Positions 1 to 8,459 are shown, counted from the first letter of the stretch. The stretch is DNA of 64,000 nt from Clavibacter zhangzhiyongii (GCF_014775655.1 NZ_CP061274.1:1364001-1428000), one strand, 5' to 3'. Translations and numbers: made by a program. The notes: a model not told the origin generated them from the sequence alone.

Positions 1-1
1 G

Positions 2-73
2 ACGCAGATCTACACCCACGTCTCCGTCGACCGACTGCGGCGCAGCTACGAGGGCGCGCACCCCCGGGCCTGA
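2..73 (+). CDS. xerC: Tyrosine recombinase XerC, C-terminal fragment (5' end outside window)
   Basis: Only the last 23 residues are present, ending in TGA at 71-73. They read TQIYTHVSVDRLRRSY and so on, which is the hallmark end of XerC/XerD: the Tyr of the IYTHV motif is the nucleophile that attacks DNA at dif sites during chromosome dimer resolution. In actinobacteria xerC commonly sits just before an M23 peptidase gene and rpsB, as here, which supports XerC over XerD. The rest of the gene lies to the left of the window. The next gene is convergent, 57 bases away. Confidence 0.85.
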   Translation, partial: TQIYTHVSVDRLRRSYEGAHPRA

Positions 74-130
74 CGCCAGCCGCCGGGGACCGCGTGCCCG
101 ACGGGAGCGCATCCGCCGCGAGAGCGGCCG

Positions 131-790
131 TCACGGATCGAGGGGCAGCAGCACAGCGTGCCGCAGGGCCGCGAGCAGCGGGGCCGGATCCACGTACTCA
201 CCGTGCAGCCGCGCCCCGAGGTGGACGCCGCCGGACGGCTCGTGCCGCGGCTCCGCGGCGACGGTCCCGATGACCTGCCCGGCGCGGACGACGTCACCCG
301 CGGAGACCGAGGGCACGACCGGCTCGACGGACGACACGAACCCGCCCGCATGCTGCAGGCTCACCACCGGACGATCGACCACCACCCCTGCGAAGGAGAC
401 GGTGCCGTCCGCGACCGCGCGCACGTCGGCGCCCGGATCCGCCGCGACGTCGATGCCGCGATGGCCGGGACCGTAGGCGGTCGTCGGCGCCTCGAAGTGC
501 CGGGTGACGACGTGGGGCGGGTCGACGGGCCAGGACCAGCGGGGCGTCGCGGTGACGACGCCCCGCCCGGGGACCGGCCGCACGACCTCCGCGGCCGGGC
601 CCTCCGCGACCCGGCCCTCCGAGACCCGGCCCGCCTGGACCTGACCCGCCGCGACCGGTCCCACCGCAGCGGGGGAGCGCGGGATCCCGATCGCGCCGAT
701 CGCGCCCGTCGCGCCCGGCCCGCACCCCGCGGCGAGCCCGACCGCCACCACCGCGGCGCACCCCCGCCGCGTCCACCGACCGCCCGCCAT
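131..790 (-). CDS. M23-type (LytM-like) peptidase lipoprotein with degenerate metal site
   Basis: 219 residues. The start at ATG 790 is preceded by a strong purine-rich ribosome site (GGGAGGGGGAGG). The N-terminus has a basic region, a short hydrophobic stretch and a lipobox ending LAAGC, so the mature protein should be lipid-anchored outside the membrane. A low-complexity Ala/Gly/Val spacer follows, then a LytM/M23 fold with HRGID (the first metal ligands, HxxxD) and VHLGARL near the C-terminus. Active M23 enzymes carry HxH there; here only one His remains, as in many actinobacterial relatives, so it may bind or regulate peptidoglycan hydrolases rather than cleave. Position between xerC and rpsB is the usual actinobacterial one. 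Confidence 0.8.
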   Translation of the reverse strand: MAGGRWTRRGCAAVVAVGLAAGCGPGATGAIGAIGIPRSPAAVGPVAAGQVQAGRVSEGRVAEGPAAEVVRPVPGRGVVTATPRWSWPVDPPHVVTRHFEAPTTAYGPGHRGIDVAADPGADVRAVADGTVSFAGVVVDRPVVSLQHAGGFVSSVEPVVPSVSAGDVVRAGQVIGTVAAEPRHEPSGGVHLGARLHGEYVDPAPLLAALRHAVLLPLDP

Positions 791-911
791 CCTCGCCTCC
801 CCCTCCCGGAGCGGCACACGCGTGCCCTCCCGTTTGGCGCATGATGCACCCGCGGGGAAGGGCAGCCGGACCGTCGACCGGAGCCGCGCGGAAGTGGCAG
901 AGTGGACCGTT

Positions 912-2369
912 GTGAACGAGACGACGACCCCCCGGGATGACAAGAAGCTCCAGCGACGCGCGATCGGGTTGGCGGTCTCGGCCGCGGTGGGGGGCTTCCT
1001 CTTCGGGTTCGACTCCTCCGTCATCAACGGCGCCGTCTCCGCCATCCAGGGCCGCTTCGAGCTGAGCGAGACGCTCATCGGCTTTGCCGTCGCCTCCGCC
1101 CTCCTCGGCTGTGCGCTCGGCGCCTACCTGGCCGGCCGCATCGCCGACCGCTTCGGCCGTCGATGGACGATGATCGCCGGCGCCTTCTTCTTCTTCATCA
1201 GCGCCTTCGGATCCGGCTTCGCGTTCAGCGTCTGGGACCTCACCATCTGGCGCGTGGTCGGCGGCCTCGGCATCGGCATCGCCTCCGTCGTGGCACCGGC
1301 GTACATCGCGGAGATCTCGCCCAAGCTGCTCCGCGGCCGGCTGGCGTCGCTGCAGCAGCTCGCCATCACGCTCGGCATCTTCACCGCCCTGCTCTCGGAC
1401 GCCGTCTTCGCCGGTGCCGCCGGCGGCGCGTCCGAGGGCTTCTGGTTCGGCCTCGAGGCGTGGCGCTGGATGCTCCTCGTCTGCGCGATCCCCGCGGTCG
1501 TCTACGGCTTCCTCGCGTACCGCCTGCCCGAGTCGCCCCGCTTCCTCGTCGAGAAGGGCCGCAAGGACGAGGCGCAGGAGATCCTCGCGAGCGTCTGGAA
1601 GCAGGAGGACATCGACCGCGCCAGCCGCGACCTCGAGCGCCAGATCGAGGAGGATCGCGTCGCCAAGCGCACCGGCACCCTCCGCGGGAACAAGCTGGGC
1701 CTCCAGGGGATCGTCTGGATCGGCATCATCCTGTCGGTGTTCCAGCAGTTCGTCGGCATCAACGTGATCTTCTACTACTCCACGACCCTCTGGCAGGCGG
1801 TCGGCTTCGACGAGTCGCAGTCGCTCACCACCTCGGTCATCACGGCCGTCACGAACGTGGCCGTCACCTTCATCGCCATCGCGCTCGTCGACCGCATCGG
1901 CCGCCGCCCGATCCTCCTGTCCGGCTCGCTCGCCATGGCCGTGTCCCTCGCGGTGATGGCCGTCTGCTTCAGCCAGTCGTCCACCGTCGACGGCGAGGTC
2001 GCCCTCCCGCAGCCGTTCGGCGTCATCGCGATCATCGCGGCCAACGTCTTCGTCATCGGCTTCGGCGCCTCGTGGGGCCCGCTCGTGTGGGTGCTGCTCG
2101 GCGAGATCTTCCCGAACCGGATCCGCGCCAAGGCCCTCGGCGTCGCCGCCATGGCGCAGTGGATCGCGAACTTCGCCATCACGGTCTCGTTCCCCGCGCT
2201 GTCCGCCTTCTCGCTGCCCTTCACCTACGGCATGTACGCGGCCTTCGCCGCGCTGTCCTTCGTCTTCGTGCTCACGAAGATCCCGGAGACGAACGGCATG
2301 TCGCTCGAGGAGGCCGAGACGCTCTTCGTCGACAAGCCCAAGAAGCGCAAGGACGGCGCGCGCGCCTGA
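912..2369 (+). CDS. Sugar-porter family MFS transporter (sugar/H+ symporter)
   Basis: 485 residues, about twelve hydrophobic segments. Sugar-porter signatures are plain: RIADRFGRR in loop 2-3, PESPRFLVEKGR before the central loop, QQFVGINVIFYYS in helix 7, VDRIGRRP in loop 8-9 and PETNGMSLEE after helix 12. This places it with XylE/AraE/GlcP-type proton symporters for pentoses or glucose; the exact sugar cannot be read. GTG 912 is my preferred start because it immediately precedes the short polar N-terminus; GTG 894 is an alternative and neither has a good ribosome site. It sits between the M23 gene and rpsB, where many relatives have no transporter. A GC hairpin follows the stop. Confidence 0.85.
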   Translation: MNETTTPRDDKKLQRRAIGLAVSAAVGGFLFGFDSSVINGAVSAIQGRFELSETLIGFAVASALLGCALGAYLAGRIADRFGRRWTMIAGAFFFFISAFGSGFAFSVWDLTIWRVVGGLGIGIASVVAPAYIAEISPKLLRGRLASLQQLAITLGIFTALLSDAVFAGAAGGASEGFWFGLEAWRWMLLVCAIPAVVYGFLAYRLPESPRFLVEKGRKDEAQEILASVWKQEDIDRASRDLERQIEEDRVAKRTGTLRGNKLGLQGIVWIGIILSVFQQFVGINVIFYYSTTLWQAVGFDESQSLTTSVITAVTNVAVTFIAIALVDRIGRRPILLSGSLAMAVSLAVMAVCFSQSSTVDGEVALPQPFGVIAIIAANVFVIGFGASWGPLVWVLLGEIFPNRIRAKALGVAAMAQWIANFAITVSFPALSAFSLPFTYGMYAAFAALSFVFVLTKIPETNGMSLEEAETLFVDKPKKRKDGARA

Positions 2370-2370
2370 T

Positions 2371-2389
2371 CCGGCGGGCCGCCCGCCGG
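2371..2389 (+). terminator. GC hairpin after the MFS gene
   Basis: Eight-pair perfect stem CCGGCGGG/CCCGCCGG with a CCG loop, starting two bases after the MFS stop codon. There is no U-tract, as is usual in high-GC actinobacteria. It separates the transporter from the rpsB leader. Confidence 0.5.
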
Positions 2390-2393
2390 GTGG

Positions 2394-2426
2394 TACCATC
2401 GACCAGCACCCGATCCAGGTCGGGTG
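2394..2426 (+). promoter_or_regulatory. Putative rpsB promoter -10 and 5' leader hairpin
   Basis: TACCAT (2394-2399) fits the actinobacterial TAnnnT -10. About eight bases further a perfect seven-pair hairpin, CACCCGA-TCCAGG-TCGGGTG (2407-2426), would sit at the very 5' end of an rpsB mRNA with a leader near 190 bases. The long leader before a ribosomal-protein operon suggests post-transcriptional control, but no known leader family was recognised. No clear -35 is visible. Confidence 0.35.
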
Positions 2427-2595
2427 ACTACGCGTGCCCATCAGGCCTCCGCATCCACTCGGTCTCCTTCCCGCGACGAACCATGTCGCACGAGGAGCGG
2501 ATGCGCGCCGGGCACCAGGATCAGCGGTCGTCCCGACCGCCGAGCGAACCGACGAGGCGCGCCGCGTGAGCGCGCGCCGGAACAGGAGTACGGCC

Positions 2596-3543
2596 ATGGC
2601 CGTCGTCACCATCCGCCAGCTGCTCGACTGCGGCGTCCACTTCGGTCACCCGAAGACGCGCTGGAACCCGAAGATGAAGCGCTTCATCTTCACCGAGCGC
2701 TCCGGCATCTACATCATCGACCTCCAGCAGTCGCTGGCCCTCATCGACAAGGCCTACGACTTCGTCAAGGAGACCGTCGCCCACGGCGGCACCATCCTCT
2801 TCGTCGGCACGAAGAAGCAGGCGCAGGAGTCCATCGCCGAGCAGGCGCAGCGCGTCGGCCAGCCCTACGTGAACCAGCGCTGGCTGGGCGGTCTGCTGAC
2901 CAACTTCCAGACCGTGCACAAGCGCCTCAACCGGCTCAAGGAGCTCGACCTCGTCGACTTCGACGACACGACGCGCGGCTTCACCAAGAAGGAGCTCCTC
3001 ATCCAGCGTCGCGAGCGCGACAAGCTGGAGAAGAGCCTCGGCGGCATCCGGAACCTCACCAAGACGCCGTCGGCGATGTGGGTCGTGGACACCAAGAAGG
3101 AGCACCTGGCGATCGACGAGGCGCGCAAGCTCGGCATCCCCGTCATCGGCATCCTCGACACCAACTGCGACCCGGACGAGGTCCAGTACCCGATCCCGGG
3201 CAACGACGACGCGATCCGCTCCGTCGCGCTGCTGACGCGCATCATCGCCGACGCCGCCGCCGAGGGCCTCATCCAGCGCCACCAGAAGCCCGACGCCGAG
3301 GGCTCCGCGCCCGCCGAGCCGCTGGCCGACTGGGAGCGCGAGCTCCTCGAGCAGGGCGACGCCGCGAAGGCCGCGCTGCCCGTCGAGGAGAACGACGTCG
3401 ACGCCGAGGTCTCCGCCAAGAACGAGGCGAAGTCCGAGGACGAGGTCCCCGCCCCCGTGCACGCCCCCGAGTCCGACGACGCCACCGAGGCGAAGATCGA
3501 GGCCGAGGCGACCGAGGCCGAGAAGGCTCCCGCCTCCGAGTAG
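2596..3543 (+). CDS. rpsB: 30S ribosomal protein S2
   Basis: 315 residues. Begins [20 protein letters not shown], the canonical S2 opening, with AGGAG at 2584-2588. Conserved blocks follow: [36 protein letters not shown] and [14 protein letters not shown]2 binds the head/body junction of the small subunit. The core ends near residue 235; the remaining 80 or so residues are an acidic, Ala/Glu-rich tail, longer than in E. coli S2 (241 residues) but common in high-GC actinobacteria. tsf follows after 110 bases containing a strong hairpin. Confidence 0.98.
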   Translation: MAVVTIRQLLDCGVHFGHPKTRWNPKMKRFIFTERSGIYIIDLQQSLALIDKAYDFVKETVAHGGTILFVGTKKQAQESIAEQAQRVGQPYVNQRWLGGLLTNFQTVHKRLNRLKELDLVDFDDTTRGFTKKELLIQRRERDKLEKSLGGIRNLTKTPSAMWVVDTKKEHLAIDEARKLGIPVIGILDTNCDPDEVQYPIPGNDDAIRSVALLTRIIADAAAEGLIQRHQKPDAEGSAPAEPLADWERELLEQGDAAKAALPVEENDVDAEVSAKNEAKSEDEVPAPVHAPESDDATEAKIEAEATEAEKAPASE

Positions 3544-3561
3544 TCCGAGCACACGCACCAT

Positions 3562-3601
3562 CCCGACGGGCGGGCGCGGGGAACCGCGTCCGCCCGTCGG
3601 G
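3562..3601 (+). terminator. Long GNRA-capped hairpin between rpsB and tsf
   Basis: Arms 3562-3579 and 3584-3601 pair over 18 positions with a single G-U pair, capped by the tetraloop GGAA (GNRA type). No U-tract follows. It lies inside the rpsB-tsf operon, so it may be a partial terminator, an RNA processing or stability element, or a means of making S2 and EF-Ts in different amounts. Confidence 0.6.
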
Positions 3602-3653
3602 CACTCACCTCCGGGAGACCCCGGATCATCACCTACAGAAGGAGTCCACGAGC

Positions 3654-4481
3654 ATGGCGAACTTCACCGCCGCTGACGTCAAGGAGCTGCGCGACCGCCT
3701 CGGCGCCGGCATGATGGACAGCAAGAACGCGCTGGTCGAGGCCGACGGCGACATCGAGAAGGCCATCGAGATCCTGCGTCTCAAGGGCCAGAAGGGCAAC
3801 GCCAAGCGCGGCGACCGCTCCACGGCCGAGGGCCTCGTCGCCGCGTCCGAGAAGGACGGCGCTGCCACCCTCATCGAGCTCGCGTGCGAGACCGACTTCG
3901 TCGCCAAGAACGACAAGTTCATCGCGCTGTCCGAGTCCGTCCTCGCCGCGGTCGTCGCGGCCGGCGCGTCCACCGTCGAGGAGGCCCTCCAGGCCCCCGC
4001 CGGCGAGCAGACCGTCGACCAGCTGATCAGCGACCAGGCCGCCATCCTCGGCGAGAAGATCGCCCTCCGCCGCGTCGCGCGCCTCACCGGCGAGCACCAG
4101 GAGATCTACCTCCACCGCACGTCGAAGGACCTCCCGCCCCAGGTCGGCGTCGTCGTCGACTACTCGGGCTCGGACGCCGAGACGGCCCGCAGCATCGCGC
4201 AGCACATCGCGTTCGCCAACCCGGAGTACCTCGCCCGCGAGGACGTCCCGGCGGACAAGGTCGAGGCCGAGCGCGCCATCGTCAGCGAGATCTCGCGCAA
4301 CGAGGGCAAGCCCGAGGCCGCCCTGCCGAAGATCATCGAGGGTCGCCTCACGGGCTTCTTCAAGCAGGTCGCGCTCCTCGAGCAGGACTACGCGAAGGAC
4401 AACAAGCAGTCCGTGAAGAAGGTCGTCGAGGCCGCCGGCCTCACGGTCACGGGCTTCGCCCGCTTCAAGGTCGGCGCCTAG
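3654..4481 (+). CDS. tsf: Elongation factor Ts
   Basis: 275 residues, the normal size. Starts MANFTAADVKELRDRLGAGM with AGAAGGAG ten bases upstream. The TDFVAKN motif that contacts EF-Tu is present as ELACETDFVAKND, and the C-terminus carries VTGFARFKVG. EF-Ts exchanges GDP for GTP on EF-Tu in the cytoplasm. It is the second gene of the rpsB-tsf unit, which ends at a strong terminator 10 bases after the stop. Confidence 0.98.
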   Translation: MANFTAADVKELRDRLGAGMMDSKNALVEADGDIEKAIEILRLKGQKGNAKRGDRSTAEGLVAASEKDGAATLIELACETDFVAKNDKFIALSESVLAAVVAAGASTVEEALQAPAGEQTVDQLISDQAAILGEKIALRRVARLTGEHQEIYLHRTSKDLPPQVGVVVDYSGSDAETARSIAQHIAFANPEYLAREDVPADKVEAERAIVSEISRNEGKPEAALPKIIEGRLTGFFKQVALLEQDYAKDNKQSVKKVVEAAGLTVTGFARFKVGA

Positions 4482-4491
4482 CACCACCACG

Positions 4492-4527
4492 GGGAGCCCG
4501 GGTCATCGCGACCCGGGCTCCCTTCTC
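4492..4527 (+). terminator. Intrinsic terminator after tsf
   Basis: Perfect 13-pair stem GGGAGCCCGGGTC/GACCCGGGCTCCC (4492-4504 and 4510-4522) with loop ATCGC, followed by TTCTCC. The best terminator-like structure in this operon region. Confidence 0.8.
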
Positions 4528-4583
4528 CATGTCCGGGCCCGGACGGCGTCGCGATCCGCCGCCGTCCCCGCCGGGCGTCACAG

Positions 4584-4589
4584 TAGATT
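4584..4589 (+). promoter_or_regulatory. Putative pyrH -10 box TAGATT
   Basis: TAGATT lies downstream of the tsf terminator and 48 bases before the pyrH ATG, predicting a leader of about 42 bases. No convincing -35. Confidence 0.4.
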
Positions 4590-4637
4590 GGACCGGGGCC
4601 GGATCCGGCGACCGGAACGAGGGACGGGAACAGCACC

Positions 4638-5354
4638 ATGACCGATCAGACCACCACCCGCCGCGTCCTCCTCAAGCTCTCGGGGGAGTCGTTCGGCGGC
4701 GGCCAGATGGGCGTGGACCCGGACGTCGTCAGCGCGCTGGCACGTGAGATCGCCGAGGCCGCCAAGACCGTCGAGGTCGCCATCGTCGTCGGCGGCGGCA
4801 ACTTCTTCCGCGGCGCCCAGCTCTCGCAGCGCGGCATGGACCGCGGCCGTGCCGACTACATGGGGATGCTCGGCACCGTCATGAACGCCCTCGCCCTGCA
4901 GGACTTCCTCGAGCAGGCGGGCGCCGCCACGCGCGTCCAGTCGGCCATCTCGATGACGCAGGTCGCCGAGCCGTACATCCCGCGCCGCGCCGAGCGCCAC
5001 CTCGAGAAGGGCCGCATCGTCATCTTCGGCGCCGGGGCCGGACTGCCGTACTTCTCGACCGACACGGTCGCCGCGCAGCGCGCGCTCGAGATCCAGGCCA
5101 CCGAGGTCCTCGTCGCCAAGAACGGCGTCGACGGCGTCTACACGGGCGATCCCCGCACGGACCCGAGCGCCACGCTGCTCTCGACGGTCACGTACCAGGA
5201 CGCGCTGCAGCGCGGGCTCAAGGTCGTCGACTCGACCGCCTTCAGCCTCTGCATGGACAACGACATGCGCATGGTCGTCTTCGGCATGGAGCCCGGGGGC
5301 AACGTCACCCGCGCCATCCGGGGCGAGCGCATCGGCACCATCGTCTCCAACTGA
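4638..5354 (+). CDS. pyrH: Uridylate (UMP) kinase
   Basis: 238 residues, typical for bacterial PyrH. Motifs: [14 protein letters not shown] (phosphate-binding start of the amino-acid-kinase fold), [26 protein letters not shown], and [17 protein letters not shown]. It phosphorylates UMP to UDP with ATP, as a hexamer, and is essential in de novo pyrimidine supply. A purine-rich site (GAGGGACGGGA) precedes the ATG. It has its own promoter and terminator, so it can be transcribed apart from tsf and frr. Confidence 0.97.
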   Translation: MTDQTTTRRVLLKLSGESFGGGQMGVDPDVVSALAREIAEAAKTVEVAIVVGGGNFFRGAQLSQRGMDRGRADYMGMLGTVMNALALQDFLEQAGAATRVQSAISMTQVAEPYIPRRAERHLEKGRIVIFGAGAGLPYFSTDTVAAQRALEIQATEVLVAKNGVDGVYTGDPRTDPSATLLSTVTYQDALQRGLKVVDSTAFSLCMDNDMRMVVFGMEPGGNVTRAIRGERIGTIVSN

Positions 5355-5365
5355 CGACCGGCGAC

Positions 5366-5394
5366 CGGCCCGCCCCACCATGCGGGGCGGGCCG
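5366..5394 (+). terminator. Terminator-like hairpin after pyrH
   Basis: Eleven-pair perfect stem CGGCCCGCCCC/GGGGCGGGCCG around a seven-base loop, 12 bases after the pyrH stop; no U-tract. Confidence 0.6.
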
Positions 5395-5413
5395 CTCGCC
5401 GCCCCATCCGCGT

Positions 5414-5419
5414 TAAGAT
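5414..5419 (+). promoter_or_regulatory. Putative frr -10 box TAAGAT
   Basis: TAAGAT sits between the pyrH hairpin and frr and predicts a leader of about 35 bases containing the AAGGAG ribosome site. Confidence 0.45.
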
Positions 5420-5461
5420 CGACCGGGCGCCCACCGCGCCCGCGCTACCGAAGGAGATCCC

Positions 5462-6019
5462 GTGACCGTCGCCGAAGTCCTCGCAGATGCCCGAGACCGG
5501 ATGGGCAAGGCCGTCGAGTCGGTGAAGGAGGACTTCGGCACCGTGCGCACGGGCCGAGCCAACCCCGCTCTGTTCCAGAAGGTCATGGTCGAGTACTACG
5601 GCAGCCCCACGCCGCTCGGCCAGCTCGCGAGCATGAACAACCCCGAGGCGCGCACCCTCATCGTCACGCCCTACGACAAGACGGCCCTCAAGGAGATCGA
5701 GAAGGCCCTCGTCAACGTCCCGAACCTCAGCGCCACGGTCGGCAACGACGGCGAGATGGTCCGCCTCACGCTCCCGGAGCTCACGGAGGACCGCCGCAAG
5801 GAGTTCGTGAAGATCGTCCGCGGCAAGGCGGAGGAGGGCCGCGTCAGCGTCCGCAACGTCCGCCGTCGCTCCAAGGACGAGCTCGACGCCCTGAAGGGCG
5901 AGGTCGGCGACGACGAGGTCGCGCGCGGCGAGAAGGAGCTCGAGGCGCTCACCAAGACCCACACCGACCAGGTCGACGACGCGCTGAAGCGCAAAGAGAC
6001 CGAACTCCTCGAGGTCTAG
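5462..6019 (+). CDS. frr: Ribosome recycling factor
   Basis: 185 residues, the standard length. GTG start with AAGGAGATC just upstream. Signatures: [11 protein letters not shown] (the conserved tip of the L-shaped three-helix bundle) and [15 protein letters not shown]. With EF-G and IF3 it splits post-termination ribosomes. The cdsA start codon follows the TAG stop without a gap, so the two are probably co-translated. Confidence 0.97.
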   Translation: MTVAEVLADARDRMGKAVESVKEDFGTVRTGRANPALFQKVMVEYYGSPTPLGQLASMNNPEARTLIVTPYDKTALKEIEKALVNVPNLSATVGNDGEMVRLTLPELTEDRRKEFVKIVRGKAEEGRVSVRNVRRRSKDELDALKGEVGDDEVARGEKELEALTKTHTDQVDDALKRKETELLEV

Positions 6020-7060
6020 GTGGCCCGCCCCGAGGATCCCGCCGAGCGGGCGCCCGTCGTCCCGCCCGCCGCGGGCCCCGACGGCGCCCCTCGCATACGC
6101 CGCCATCGCGGCCGCGTGACGCGCGCCGACTTCGAGGCCCAGGTGCAGGCGACCCGCGCCGACCTCACCGCGCAGGTCCGCGCGACCCGGGCGTCCCTCG
6201 AGGCGACGAACGACCGCATCAACGCGCGCACGGGCCGCAACCTGCTCTTCGCGGTCTCGGTCGGCCTGCTGCTCGGCGGCGTCGTGCTCGTGAGCCTCGT
6301 CGTGGTGAAGGAGCTCTTCCTGCTCATCGCCGCGGCGCTCATCGCGTTCACGGCGTACGAGCTGGCCACGGCGCTCCGCCAGGCCGGCCGGCGGGTGCCG
6401 CGCGTCGGCTCCGTCATCGCGTGCGTCGTGCTCCTGCCCGTCACCTACTTCGGCCGGCCCGACGGGCAGTGGCTGGGGCTGCTCGGGGCGATGGCGTTCG
6501 TCGCGCTCTGGCGGGTCGTCGAGCAGGCGGTGCCCGCGCGGCGCACGTCGCGGCGCGCGCTCGTCGGCGACGTCGGCTCCAGCCTGTTCCTGCTCGCGTA
6601 CGTCGGCCTCCTCGGCTCGTTCGCCGTGCTGCTCACCGCGGGCGACGACGGGGAGTGGTGGACGCTGGCGTTCCTGATCCTCGTGATCTGCTGCGACACG
6701 GGCGCGTACGTCGCCGGGCTCAACTTCGGCAAGCACCCCATGGCGCCCACCATCAGCCCGAAGAAGACGTGGGAGGGGTTCGCCGGCGCGGTCGTCGCGG
6801 CGGTGGTGGCCGGCATCCTGCTCTCGGTCTTCATGATCCGGCAGGAGTGGTGGTTCGGCATCGTGCTCGGCCTCGTCATCGTGGTGACCGCGACGCTGGG
6901 CGACCTCGCCGAGTCGCTGATGAAGCGCGACCTCGGGGTGAAGGACATCAGCTCCTGGCTGCCCGGCCACGGCGGGTTCCTCGACCGGCTCGACTCGGTC
7001 CTCCCGTCGGCGGCGGTGGCCTATGCGCTGTTCCTGATCGTCACGGGCGGCACCTCGTAG
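6020..7060 (+). CDS. cdsA: Phosphatidate cytidylyltransferase (CDP-diglyceride synthase)
   Basis: 346 residues. It makes CDP-diacylglycerol from phosphatidate and CTP at the cytoplasmic membrane, the entry to all phospholipids. The family signature is complete near the C-terminus: SLMKRDLGVKDISSWLPGHG then GFLDRLDS. About eight membrane segments follow a soluble N-terminal stretch of roughly 70 residues that contains a short amphipathic repeat (ADFEAQVQATRADLTAQVRA). The GTG start abuts the frr stop. The frr-cdsA order is conserved in actinobacteria. Confidence 0.95.
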   Translation: MARPEDPAERAPVVPPAAGPDGAPRIRRHRGRVTRADFEAQVQATRADLTAQVRATRASLEATNDRINARTGRNLLFAVSVGLLLGGVVLVSLVVVKELFLLIAAALIAFTAYELATALRQAGRRVPRVGSVIACVVLLPVTYFGRPDGQWLGLLGAMAFVALWRVVEQAVPARRTSRRALVGDVGSSLFLLAYVGLLGSFAVLLTAGDDGEWWTLAFLILVICCDTGAYVAGLNFGKHPMAPTISPKKTWEGFAGAVVAAVVAGILLSVFMIRQEWWFGIVLGLVIVVTATLGDLAESLMKRDLGVKDISSWLPGHGGFLDRLDSVLPSAAVAYALFLIVTGGTS

Positions 7061-7063
7061 GAT
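7058..7063 (+). promoter_or_regulatory. -10 box TAGGAT for a leaderless DivIVA-repeat gene
   Basis: TAGGAT overlaps the cdsA stop codon and is followed by seven bases and then ATG 7071. An in-frame ATG at 7062 is created by the box itself (TAGGATG) and would lie upstream of the transcript start. Confidence 0.5.
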
Positions 7064-7070
7064 GTCCCGG

Positions 7071-7616
7071 ATGACCACCACCTTCCCGACCGCGGGCCGC
7101 CGCGAGCGCGGCTACGACCCCGAACAGGTAGACGCCTTCCTCCGCGACGCACGGCGCTGCTACGACGACGAGGCCGACCGGTCGCTCACCTCCGAGACCA
7201 TCCGGCGGGTGTCCTTCGACATGCGCCGCGGCGGCTACTCGGCGGCCGCGGTCGACCGGGTGCTCGAGCGCCTCGAGGACGCCTTCGCCGTCCGGGAGCG
7301 CGACCGCACCGTGGCGCGGGTCGGGGCCGAGGCCTGGAACGCGGAGGCGCGGCGCGCGGCCCAGGAGATCCTCGACCGCGTCAGCCGTCCGGCGGGGGAG
7401 CGCTTCGACCGCGCAGGCCTCCTGACGACCGGGTACGACCGGCGCGAGGTCGATCGGTTCGCCGACCGCATCGCGAAGTACTTCCGCGGTACGAAGCCCA
7501 TGAGCGTCGACGACGTGCGCACGACGGCGTTCCATCCCCGCCGCGGCGGGTACCGGGAGGCGCAGGTCGACCTGCTGCTCGACGCGGTCGTCGACGTCAT
7601 GAACGCCGTCCGCTGA
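7071..7616 (+). CDS. Small DivIVA-repeat protein
   Basis: 181 residues. It contains four evenly spaced DivIVA-like membrane-targeting motifs of the form GY-x4-VD: GYDPEQVDAFL, GGYSAAAVDRVL, GYDRREVDRFA and GGYREAQVDLLL. These are arranged as two pairs, the organisation of the actinobacterial DivI1A-repeat families. There is little coiled coil, so it is not a full-length Wag31/DivIVA. It may help place envelope-synthesis proteins at poles or septum. The start at 7071 is chosen from the -10 box; ATG 7062 is the alternative. Confidence 0.75.
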   Translation: MTTTFPTAGRRERGYDPEQVDAFLRDARRCYDDEADRSLTSETIRRVSFDMRRGGYSAAAVDRVLERLEDAFAVRERDRTVARVGAEAWNAEARRAAQEILDRVSRPAGERFDRAGLLTTGYDRREVDRFADRIAKYFRGTKPMSVDDVRTTAFHPRRGGYREAQVDLLLDAVVDVMNAVR

Positions 7617-7716
7617 TCCGGTCCTCCGCGTCCGCGCGGACCTCCCGCACAGCGACGCCCGCCTGGCAGGACGCCCCCGATCCGGCGCGGGAGTCGCGCT
7701 CCGGGTAACGGTTGGG

Positions 7717-7722
7717 TAAAGT
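7717..7722 (+). promoter_or_regulatory. -10 box TAAAGT before the SLT-like gene
   Basis: TAAAGT, with TTGGGT-like sequence nearby, ends 11 bases before ATG 7734; the predicted leader is only a few bases and contains GGAG. Confidence 0.4.
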
Positions 7723-7733
7723 CGTCCGGAGTT

Positions 7734-8459
7734 ATGGGTAGACACGCGCACGATCTCGCTCCTCGCCAGCCGCTCACCGCCGCTCCGAGGCCCGTTCCCC
7801 GTCGGCGCTCCGCGTTCTCGCGCGTGGCCGCGCCCACCATCGCGTTCGGCGCCGCCGCGGCGTTCATGCTGGTCAACGTCGTCGATCCCACCTCGGGCGC
7901 CGTCGCGAACCCCCAGTACCAGGAGTACCAGGCCACGGTCGCGCAGCTCGCGCGCGCCGACGCCCAGTCGCTCACGGTCGCGTCGGCCGACACGGTCGTG
8001 GAGATCGAGCCCGGATTCCAGTCCGTCGCGCCGCCGCCGCCCCCGCCGCCGCCGCCCGTCGAGACCCCCGCCCCGTCCACGGGCTCCGGCTCCGGCTCCG
8101 GTTCGGCGGGCAAGCCCTCCGGTGCGACCGGAGGCGGTGGGCCCGTCGCCATCCCGGATCCCGGCAGCGCCAAGGGCATCGCCCGCAGCATCCTCGCCTC
8201 GCAGGGCATGGGCGACGACCAGTACGCGTGCCTCGACTACCTCTGGACCAAGGAGTCCGGCTGGCGCGTCAACGCGTACAACCCGAGCGGCGCCTACGGC
8301 ATCCCGCAGGCCCTGCCCGGGAGCAAGATGGCCTCCGCCGGCGCCGACTGGCAGACCAACCCGGCCACGCAGATCACGTGGGGCCTCGGGTACATCGACT
8401 CGCGCTACGGCTCGCCGTGCGGCGCGAAGGCGCACAGCGTCCTCAAGAACTGGTACTGA
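7734..8459 (+). CDS. Membrane-anchored or secreted lytic-transglycosylase-like protein
   Basis: 241 residues. A basic N-terminus (VPRRRSAFSR) precedes one hydrophobic segment (about residues 31-50), then an extracytoplasmic linker with a run of nine prolines and a Ser/Gly repeat. The C-terminal 90 residues resemble the SLT/goose-lysozyme fold of actinobacterial proteins: YLWTKESGW with the likely catalytic Glu (E174), NPSGAYGIPQALPG and TQITWGLGYIDSRYG. Two Cys (in YACLDY and GSPCGAK) may form a disulfide. It probably trims peptidoglycan outside the membrane; activity is inferred from the fold only. Confidence 0.8.
   Translation: MGRHAHDLAPRQPLTAAPRPVPRRRSAFSRVAAPTIAFGAAAAFMLVNVVDPTSGAVANPQYQEYQATVAQLARADAQSLTVASADTVVEIEPGFQSVAPPPPPPPPPVETPAPSTGSGSGSGSAGKPSGATGGGGPVAIPDPGSAKGIARSILASQGMGDDQYACLDYLWTKESGWRVNAYNPSGAYGIPQALPGSKMASAGADWQTNPATQITWGLGYIDSRYGSPCGAKAHSVLKNWY

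Noticed and set aside
115-128. GCCGC-GAGA-GCGGC as a terminator between xerC and the M23 gene
   Set aside because: Only five pairs; such short hairpins occur by chance everywhere in DNA of this composition.
294-2612. Long minus-strand frame spanning the MFS and M23 genes
   Set aside because: It is Arg/Gly/Asp-rich, without domains, and antisense to the sugar-porter motifs. Similar antisense frames over rpsB, tsf, cdsA, ligA, gatA and the antiporter gene were dropped for the same reason.
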